Shown one piece after another: positions 15,367-20,271 of a stretch of DNA of 20,271 nucleotides. Below the pieces are notes generated by a model. It saw nothing but the letters and a program-made list of their open reading frames with translations, was not told the DNA's origin and made no database searches. A program made the translations under genes and the position numbers. Every line of letters starts with the position of its first letter. Within the stretch, counting starts at the first letter, position 1. The DNA is from an uncultured bacterium (GTDB taxonomy: Bacteria; Actinomycetota; UBA4738; HRBIN12), in assembly GCA_937881155.1 (NCBI GenBank), contig CALGFI010000033.1, positions 1 to 20,271 of the forward strand, read 5' to 3'.

Positions 15367-16626
15367 ATGGACTGCGACGTGAAGGACCTCGGACTCGCCC
15401 AGAAAGGACGCGAGCGGATCGAGTGGGCCTCCGGCGAGATGCGCGTGCTTGCTTTGATCCGCGAGCGCTTCCAGAAGGAGCGACCGCTCACGGGCATCAC
15501 GATCGGGGCGTGCCTGCACGTCACGACCGAGACGGCCAACCTGGTGGAGACGCTCTTCGCCGGGGGCGCCGAGGTGGCACTCTGCGCGTCGAATCCGCTC
15601 TCGACGCAGGACGACGTCGCCGCGGCGCTGTGCGAGGAGACCGGCATCGAGGTGTACGCGATCAAGGGCGAGGACAACGAGACGTACTACCGGCACATCA
15701 ACTCCGTCCTCGACACCAGGCCGAACGTGACGATGGACGACGGCGCGGATCTCGTCAGCCTTCTGCACAAGGAGCGACAGGATCAGCTCGGTGAGGTCAT
15801 CGGCGGCACGGAGGAGACGACGACCGGCGTGATCAGGATGCGTGCGATGGCCGCCGACGGTGCGCTGCGGTATCCGATCGTCTCGGTCAACGACGCGAAC
15901 ACCAAGCACCTGTTCGACAACCGGTTCGGGACGGGCCAGTCGACGATCGACGCCATCATGCGTTCGACGAACCTGCTGCTCGCGGGTCGAACGGTCGTCG
16001 TGTGCGGCTACGGGATGTGCGGGCGTGGCGTCGCGTCGAGGGCGAAGGGCCTCGGCGCGCAGGTCGTCGTGACCGAGGTCGACGCGCTCCCAGCGCTCGA
16101 GGCGGCCATGGAGGGGTACCGCGTCATGCCGCTCAGGGAGGCGGCGCGCATCGGCGAGGTGTTCGTCACCGTGACGGGCGACACGGGGGTGATCCGGCGC
16201 GAGCACCTCGAGCTGATGCGGGACGGCGCCGTGTTGGCGAACGCCGGGCACTTCGACGTCGAGATCGACAAGTCGGCACTCGCGGAGCTGGCCGGCGGCG
16301 CCGTCCGGCGGATTCGAGACTTCGTCGACGAGTTCACGTTCGCGGACGGCCGGCGGGTCCACCTGCTCGCGGAGGGCCGGCTGGTGAACCTGGCCGCCGC
16401 CGAGGGCCACCCCGCCGCCGTCATGGACATGTCCTTCGCCAACCAGGCGCTCTCGGTCGAGTGGATCGTCAAGCGACGGGGAACGCTCGATCCCGAAGTT
16501 CATCCCGTGCCGGCCGAGATCGATGCCGAGGTGGCTCGGCTGAAGCTCCAGACGATGGGGATCGAGATCGACGCGCTGACCAAGGAGCAGGAGGAGTATC
16601 TGCGGTCGTGGGAGCAGGGGACCTGA
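15367..16626 (+). CDS. ahcY: S-adenosylhomocysteine hydrolase
   Basis: 419 aa. It splits S-adenosylhomocysteine into homocysteine and adenosine using bound NAD, relieving product inhibition of methyltransferases. Visible motifs: HVTTETANL (51-59), GGTEETTTGV (146-155), the K180/D184/N185 substrate region (NTKHLFDNRFGTGQS) and the NAD loop VCGYGMCGRG (212-221). The C-terminus ends LTKEQEEYLRSWEQGT, without the Lys/Tyr tail (KPDHYRY) of the long form. Length and ending match the short archaeal/Thermotoga-like form rather than the roughly 490-aa form usual in Mycobacterium and Streptomyces. GAGAAAGGAA lies 11 nt before the ATG. A 30-nt gap separates it from PNP. Confidence 0.95.
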   Translation: MDCDVKDLGLAQKGRERIEWASGEMRVLALIRERFQKERPLTGITIGACLHVTTETANLVETLFAGGAEVALCASNPLSTQDDVAAALCEETGIEVYAIKGEDNETYYRHINSVLDTRPNVTMDDGADLVSLLHKERQDQLGEVIGGTEETTTGVIRMRAMAADGALRYPIVSVNDANTKHLFDNRFGTGQSTIDAIMRSTNLLLAGRTVVVCGYGMCGRGVASRAKGLGAQVVVTEVDALPALEAAMEGYRVMPLREAARIGEVFVTVTGDTGVIRREHLELMRDGAVLANAGHFDVEIDKSALAELAGGAVRRIRDFVDEFTFADGRRVHLLAEGRLVNLAAAEGHPAAVMDMSFANQALSVEWIVKRRGTLDPEVHPVPAEIDAEVARLKLQTMGIEIDALTKEQEEYLRSWEQGT

Positions 16627-17270
16627 CGGAACAGCTGTCGGTCAGGGCGCGCTTCGAGCGGTTTCCGGCGACGCTGAAGGGCGCGTTCATCCTCCGCGGC
16701 GAGGACGCGAACCCGCACCAGGTCGTCTTGAAAGAGGCGAACGTAGTCGGGATCGGGCTGGCCGTGTCGCGACCCATGCCGATCGCCCCGGTGACGCTCG
16801 ACGTCGTTCCGCACCGCGACGTGTTCGTGCCGTTCGAGATGTTCGTCTCGGATCTGGAACCTGGTTGGTACACGATGCGAGCAGAGCTCGAGGTCGACGG
16901 GACGGCCGGGACGTTCGACGGGGGTCGCCGTTTCGCGATCGCCTGGCCGCGCGCGAGCGTTCGCCGGGGGACGGTCAAGGTCGAACGGGCCTTCCCGGTC
17001 GGCGACGGGAAGGTGCTCGTCGAACAGGTGGAGTGCGGTGGCGACTCTGTGAAGGTCCATCTGCACGCGGACCCGCCGATGCCGCTGACGGCGAAGCTGT
17101 TCGCGAACGGTGGGCGGCTCGAGGTGCTGCAGACCGAGATCGACGAGACGACCGGACGCGGCAAGGTCGTGGCGTATCCGGTGATGCGCGGTCAGTCATC
17201 GCTCCGGGTCGAGCTTCGCACCAAGGGCAAGGGCGCACAGGGCGCGCTCGACGTCGAGCTCCCGCCGTAG
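16608..17270 (+). CDS. Conserved-looking protein of unknown function, beta-rich
   Basis: 220 aa; I do not recognise a family. GTG 16608 is chosen because GGAGGAG lies 11 nt upstream inside the end of ahcY, giving a 19-nt overlap; the longer upstream frame is an ahcY shadow. The composition is soluble, with no signal peptide or membrane segment. Alternating hydrophobic strands (VTLDVVPHRDVFVPFEMFVSDLEPGWY, read as pieces around residues 64-90, and SVKVHLHADPPMPLTAKLF near 145) suggest two Ig-like or other beta-sandwich domains. Codon use and GC content look like those of its neighbours. Its overlap with ahcY implies co-expression, but gives no clear function. Confidence 0.7.
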   Translation: MGAGDLTEQLSVRARFERFPATLKGAFILRGEDANPHQVVLKEANVVGIGLAVSRPMPIAPVTLDVVPHRDVFVPFEMFVSDLEPGWYTMRAELEVDGTAGTFDGGRRFAIAWPRASVRRGTVKVERAFPVGDGKVLVEQVECGGDSVKVHLHADPPMPLTAKLFANGGRLEVLQTEIDETTGRGKVVAYPVMRGQSSLRVELRTKGKGAQGALDVELPP

Positions 17271-17307
17271 CGGGCGTCGTCCAACACCGTCCGTCGGTAC
17301 CGTGAAG

Positions 17308-17313
17308 TAGCGT
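17308..17313 (+). promoter_or_regulatory. Possible -10 box for leaderless comF transcription
   Basis: TAGCGT fits TAnnnT and lies 6 nt before the GTG start of comF, in the 49-nt gap after the preceding gene. There is no Shine-Dalgarno in this gap and no clear -35 box. Confidence 0.25.
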
Positions 17314-17319
17314 CCGCGC

Positions 17320-18126
17320 GTGCTCGGGGCGCTCTTCGACGGTCTGTTCCCGAAGCGTTGTGCGGGATGCGGCAGCGGACCGTGGCCGTTCTGCGCCGCG
17401 TGTCGCGTTCAGATCGTCCCCCTCGTACCTCCGCGCTGTCAGCGATGCGGGGCGCCCGCGCGGCGCGAGCTGCGCTCGTGTCGTCACTGCCCGCCTGAGC
17501 CGCTGCGCGCCGCGCGGGCGCCGTTCCTGTTCGAAGGTCCGGTGCGTCGCGCCGTCCACCGGCTGAAGTTCGCCGGCTGGCGACCGGTCGCCGAGGCGCT
17601 CGGCGTGGCGATGGCGCAGGCGTGCGACCTCGACGCCGACGCGATCACGTGGGTTCCGCTTTCACGGGGGAGGAAGGCGACCCGAGGATTCGACCAGGCG
17701 AGCGCCCTCGCGCACGCCGTCGGACCGAAGATCGGGCTCGTCGTCGTGCCGCTGCTTCGCCGCGCGGCCGAGGCCGGACCGCAGGCTCGACGTCGCGGCG
17801 AAGAGCGCCGGAGCGCGATGAGCGGATCGTTCGCCGCTCTCGCCGTTCCGCCGTCACGCGTCGTGCTCGTCGACGACGTGTTGACGACGGGCGCCACCGC
17901 GGCCGCGTGCGCCGAGGCGCTCGTGCGCGCCGGTGCCTCGGAGGTCTCCGTGCTCACCGCGGCGCGGGCGATATCGGACCGCGAATCCGGGCCGGGGGGA
18001 TTTTTGAGGTCCCCCACACAGGATCGCCACCTATACTCGGGCCCGGGCTCGCGTCCGGGTCTGTGGTTGACCGGGGAACGTCTCTCCGGAAGTCGAAGCC
18101 AGCCGCGGGCGAAGCGACCCACGTAA
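17320..18126 (+). CDS. comF: ComF-family phosphoribosyltransferase-like protein
   Basis: 268 codons, longer than the usual 220-240. Cysteine pairs C14/C17, C25/C28, C40/C43 and C54/C57 form N-terminal zinc knuckles; then LKFAGWRPV, VPLSRGRKATRGFDQA (112-127) and the PRPP-type loop VVLVDDVLTTGAT (181-193) follow. ComF proteins take part in DNA uptake in competent bacteria, but many non-competent actinobacteria carry one and its reaction is unknown. The conserved domain ends near residue 219. The remaining 49 codons are Arg/Gly/Ser-rich without family similarity and run into a promoter-like site and 83 nt of the structured RNA. The true protein may end here by reading through, or the tail may be functionless. 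Confidence 0.88.
   Translation: MLGALFDGLFPKRCAGCGSGPWPFCAACRVQIVPLVPPRCQRCGAPARRELRSCRHCPPEPLRAARAPFLFEGPVRRAVHRLKFAGWRPVAEALGVAMAQACDLDADAITWVPLSRGRKATRGFDQASALAHAVGPKIGLVVVPLLRRAAEAGPQARRRGEERRSAMSGSFAALAVPPSRVVLVDDVLTTGATAAACAEALVRAGASEVSVLTAARAISDRESGPGGFLRSPTQDRHLYSGPGSRPGLWLTGERLSGSRSQPRAKRPT
17995..18015 (+). repeat. GGGGGA-N9-TCCCCC stem-loop near the comF 3' end
   Basis: Perfect 6-bp arms surround a 9-nt T-rich loop (TTTTTGAGG). It lies inside the last part of the comF frame and just before the promoter-like TATACT box. It could weaken read-through from comF or be a regulator site. Confidence 0.3.
18032..18037 (+). promoter_or_regulatory. -10 box of the raiA-type RNA
   Basis: TATACT is a near-consensus -10 hexamer in very GC-rich surroundings. 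It ends 6 nt before position 18044, where the RNA closing helix begins, so the expected transcription start coincides with the RNA 5' end. A -35 match is weak: TTGAGG at 18004-18009 gives an overlong 22-nt spacer. Confidence 0.6.
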
Positions 18127-18284
18127 GCCGACCGTTGGTCGGTGAGCACGGCGCGGTTTAGACGTAAGTCCTGCCCCGGTGGGGGTGACCCTGCCGGGAG
18201 AGGGTGCGAAGCCGGCCCATGGCCGGCGATCACTCCCGCAGGCGGGTGTGGGGCCAAAGACCAGGTCAGCCGGACGCGAGCCCG
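18044..18284 (+). ncRNA. Structured RNA upstream of raiA, probable raiA-motif RNA
   Basis: A 241-nt element bounded by a perfect 15-bp long-range helix: CGGGCTCGCGTCCGG (18044-18058) pairs with 18270-18284 without mismatch. Inside are several strong hairpins: 18071-18077/18083-18089 (7 bp), CCGACC-GTT-GGTCGG (18128-18142) and GCCGGCC-CAT-GGCCGGC (18211-18227), the last stacked on a GGGTG/CACTC stem (18202-18206/18231-18235). GTGG/CCAC (18063-18066/18119-18122) may also pair. The heptamer ACGTAAG occurs twice (18121, 18162) in less paired regions. Position between comF and raiA is what is known for the raiA motif, a widespread structured RNA of Firmicutes and Actinobacteria found by comparative genomics. 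I name it from architecture and context, not from a covariance-model match. Confidence 0.75.
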
Positions 18285-18325
18285 CCTTCCCTCACTCTCG
18301 GCTCTCGTGGAGAATGGACCGACCG

Positions 18326-18706
18326 ATGGATCTGCGGCTCCAGACGCGCGGCGGACGGATCGGCGATCGGTTGCGACAGGTCGCCGCGCACAAGCTGTCC
18401 GGGCTCGAGCGGATGGAACCGGCGCTCGTGCGGGTTGAGATCGAGGTGATCTCGCAGAAGAACTCCCAACGCGTCGAGGCCGTCGCGGCCACGGCGCGGA
18501 AGACGTACCGAGCCCACGCGGACGCCCGCGAGGTCGAATCCGCGCTCGACGTCGTGGTCGACAAGCTCGAGCGCCAGGTCCGAGACCACCACAAGAAGCG
18601 CCGAGCTCGGCTGATCGCGGGAGCAGGGCGCGTAAAATCCGCCCAATCGAGCGGTGAGGAAAGGGATCGCGCGACCCGGGCGCGCGACGGAGACGAAACA
18701 TCGTGA
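18326..18706 (+). CDS. raiA: Ribosome hibernation factor RaiA/HPF, short form
   Basis: 126 aa from ATG 18326. The sequence MDLRLQTRGGRIGDRLRQVA, then HKLSGLERMEPALVRVEIEVISQ, matches the N-terminal beta-alpha-beta fold of HPF/YfiA proteins, which bind in the 30S decoding region and store ribosomes in an inactive state. ATG 18326 aligns with homologues; ATG 18314 would add four residues and lies too close to GGAGA (18309-18313). The long C-terminal dimerisation domain seen in mycobacterial HPF is absent; instead there is a basic tail (KKRRARLIAG) and a charged end. A structured RNA ends 42 nt upstream and could control it. The TGA overlaps the next GTG by 4 nt. Confidence 0.87.
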   Translation: MDLRLQTRGGRIGDRLRQVAAHKLSGLERMEPALVRVEIEVISQKNSQRVEAVAATARKTYRAHADAREVESALDVVVDKLERQVRDHHKKRRARLIAGAGRVKSAQSSGEERDRATRARDGDETS

Positions 18707-19386
18707 GCCAGCGAGCCGACGAATCCGACCGCCTGCGCGTCTTGGTATGCGATGACCACGCGCTGTTCCGTCGGGGTCTTCAGATGGTGCTGGACCAGGA
18801 GGCGGACCTCGAGTTGGTCGGCGAGGCGTCCGATGGCGTCGAGGTCGTCGAGAAGGCGCAGGAGCTGATGCCGGACGTCATCCTGATGGACGTTCGCATG
18901 CCCAAGCGCTCCGGGATCGAGGCGGCCACCGCGATCAAAGACGAGCTTCCGCACGTGAAGATCCTGATGCTCACGATCTCCGACGCGGAAGCGGACCTGT
19001 ACGAGGCGATCAAAGCGGGCGCCTCGGGGTACCTGCTGAAGGAGATCCCCATCGACGAGGTCGCCGATGCGATCCGGTCGGTGTGGGCCGGCCAGTCGCG
19101 CATCAGCCCGTCGATGGCGAGCAAGCTGCTCACGGAGTTCGCGGCCATCAGCAAGGCGTCGGAGGAGAAGCCGCAGGTGCCGACGCCGAGGCTCACCGAC
19201 CGCGAGATGGAGGTCCTCCGCCTCGTCGCGCAGGGGATGAACAACCGCGACATCGCCAAGACGCTGTTCATCTCCGAGAACACGGTGAAGAACCACATCC
19301 GCAACATCCTGGAGAAGCTGCACCTTCATTCGCGCATGGAAGCGGTCGTCTATGCCGTCCGCGAGAAGATGATCGAGATCAGTTGA
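18703..19386 (+). CDS. NarL/FixJ-family response regulator
   Basis: 227 aa. Receiver domain (residues 11-130): acidic pair D17/D18 (VCDDHALFRRGL), phosphoacceptor D63 (VILMDVRMPKRSG), T91 and K113 (YLLKE). A LuxR-type helix-turn-helix follows (164-227): LTDREMEVLRLVAQGMNNRDIA, then SENTVKNHIRNILEKL. All phosphorylation residues are present, so it should act as a phosphorylation-controlled transcription factor. No histidine kinase gene lies in the window. GTG 18703 overlaps the raiA stop (GTGA), preceded by GGAGA; the TGA in turn overlaps the next gene. This coupling suggests it is made with the hibernation factor, probably in a stress or growth-arrest response (inference). Confidence 0.94.
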   Translation: MSQRADESDRLRVLVCDDHALFRRGLQMVLDQEADLELVGEASDGVEVVEKAQELMPDVILMDVRMPKRSGIEAATAIKDELPHVKILMLTISDAEADLYEAIKAGASGYLLKEIPIDEVADAIRSVWAGQSRISPSMASKLLTEFAAISKASEEKPQVPTPRLTDREMEVLRLVAQGMNNRDIAKTLFISENTVKNHIRNILEKLHLHSRMEAVVYAVREKMIEIS

Positions 19387-20271
19387 CCGTCTCGGCGGGT
19401 GGCCGCGGAGGCGGCCCGGCGGGGACGAACGAGACGCTTTCGGTCGACGAACGACGGCGCCTCGTCAGCCGCAACACCGTGCTCCTGGCGACCGCGCAAG
19501 GCCTGGCGACCATGACGTTCCCCGTCTTGCTGATCGTCGGGAGCGTGGCGGCCGTCGACATCAGTGGGCGGGACAGCGCCGTCGGCGTGATCAACGGCTC
19601 CTATTTCATTGCCGCCGCAGCCGGGGCCGTGCTGTTCGGCCGATGGATGGATCGGATCGGACGACGGCCGGAGCTCGCCGCGAGCTACTTGTTGCTGGCG
19701 ACGGCCGGCGGCGTATGTGCGTTCGCCGTCGCGCAGGGATGGTTCCTGCTGCTTTTGGCGGGAACGGTGCTGTTCGGGTTCGCGTTCGGTGGCTCGAACC
19801 TGGCACGCGGCGCGGTCGCCGACATGTACGAGCCCTCGCAGCGCGGTCGTGCCGTCGGCATCGTGCTCGCCGTCGGGACGATCGGCGCCGTCGGGAGCCC
19901 ATTCCTCATCGCGTTCCTGCGCGGCTGGGCCGGGCGCGAGGCGATCGACGCCGACGTGCTCCCGTGGATCGTCGTTCCCATCACGGCGATCGCGGCGTTC
20001 GCGTGCGCGCTCTCACTTCGTCCCGATCCGCGCGACCTTGCGGTGCGCGTCGAGGTTGCCTCGGATACCGGGGCGCGGACGCCTCGGCAGCTCCTCCGCA
20101 TAGGGCAGTTCCGAACGGCAGTCATCGCTGCCGCGGTCGGACAGATGGCGATGGTCGCGGTGATGGGGGTCACGCCCGTCGCGCTCCATCACCACGACAC
20201 GAGCTCGACCGTCGTGTCGACCGTCATCAGCCTGCACATCGCGGGCATGTGGGTCTTCTCGCCGGTCATCG
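19383..20271 (+). CDS. Major facilitator superfamily transporter (3' end missing)
   Basis: The frame from TTG 19383 is open to the window edge (296 codons). After a Gly-rich start and a short acidic/basic stretch, hydrophobic helices begin near residue 32 and continue (LLATAQGLATMTFPVLLIVG, VINGSYFIAAAAGAVLFG). The MFS motif A, GRWMDRIGRRP, is at residues 86-96 between helices 2 and 3, and a second conserved segment is GFAFGGSNLARGAVADMYEPSQRGRAVG, in parts, around residues 135-163. A cytosolic loop about 215-235 separates the two halves, and the second half is cut. The substrate cannot be predicted; the motif resembles drug or metabolite exporters. TTG overlaps the regulator stop (TTGA), so it is probably coupled to it. 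Confidence 0.9.
   Translation, partial: MTVSAGGRGGGPAGTNETLSVDERRRLVSRNTVLLATAQGLATMTFPVLLIVGSVAAVDISGRDSAVGVINGSYFIAAAAGAVLFGRWMDRIGRRPELAASYLLLATAGGVCAFAVAQGWFLLLLAGTVLFGFAFGGSNLARGAVADMYEPSQRGRAVGIVLAVGTIGAVGSPFLIAFLRGWAGREAIDADVLPWIVVPITAIAAFACALSLRPDPRDLAVRVEVASDTGARTPRQLLRIGQFRTAVIAAAVGQMAMVAVMGVTPVALHHHDTSSTVVSTVISLHIAGMWVFSPVI

Noticed and set aside
14392..16503. A 703-codon open frame on the minus strand opposite punA and ahcY
   Set aside because: It mirrors the codon phase of two well-identified genes on the plus strand, is rich in Arg/His/Asp low-complexity sequence and shows no domain. Long antisense frames are expected at this GC content.
18130..18284. Partial resemblance to a cobalamin riboswitch (GGGTGCGAAGCCGG and a CCAGGTCAGCC-like end)
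   Set aside because: The B12 box and the conserved core do not appear in the right order or sequence, the downstream gene is not B12-related, and the whole is enclosed by a closing helix with raiA context.

Overview
The window is a GC-rich, densely coded chromosomal segment from an actinomycete-type bacterium (Actinomycetota). The main evidence is a canonical WhiB-family iron-sulfur regulator, a set of coenzyme F420 biosynthesis genes in their actinobacterial fused forms (CofE-nitroreductase and CofG-CofH), many GTG/TTG starts, 4-nt stop/start overlaps and possible leaderless promoters. Several genes (419-aa SAH hydrolase, PGI/PMI-type isomerase, short RaiA) differ from the usual Mycobacterium or Streptomyces versions, so I infer a less-studied actinobacterial lineage. 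The exact taxon cannot be read from the sequence. I saw no tRNA, rRNA, mobile element or CRISPR array. No stretch over 300 bases lacks a gene; the longest gaps are 4780-5011 (inverted repeats) and 18127-18325 (structured RNA).

Layout. (1) 1-4779: F420 biosynthesis. fbiB (truncated by the window edge) and fbiA run leftward with a 4-nt overlap; fbiC runs rightward, with a 17-bp inverted repeat in the 142-bp divergent gap. (2) 4780-5665: a 232-bp leader with several inverted repeats, then whiB, then a 118-aa Lys/Arg-rich histone-H1-like protein, closed by a 28-bp perfect palindrome that is probably a terminator. (3) 5748-11421: envelope genes: a 1026-aa family-2 glycosyltransferase fused to a large membrane region, a translationally coupled DUF5719-like secreted protein, and an L,D-transpeptidase. 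(4) 11528-17270: a small zinc-ribbon protein, phosphomannomutase, a Trm112-like protein, a bifunctional phosphoglucose/phosphomannose isomerase, purine nucleoside phosphorylase, S-adenosylhomocysteine hydrolase and an unknown protein, tightly packed and mostly co-oriented as an operon. (5) 17320-20271: comF, a 241-nt structured RNA closed by a perfect 15-bp helix, raiA (ribosome hibernation factor), a NarL/FixJ response regulator and an MFS transporter cut by the window edge; the last three overlap by 4 nt each.

Functional links. PGI/PMI plus ManB would convert fructose-6-P to mannose-1-P for GDP-mannose and surface glycans, fitting the nearby glycosyltransferase. AhcY with PNP suggests recycling of SAH and nucleosides. 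The order whiB - glycosyltransferase - DUF5719 - small Zn protein - manB - SIS isomerase - ahcY resembles the conserved actinobacterial neighbourhood that also holds fbiAB in mycobacteria. The most notable element is the RNA between comF and raiA. Its position and architecture fit the raiA motif, a structured RNA class whose function is not well settled, and here a TATACT box lies immediately upstream of its closing helix.
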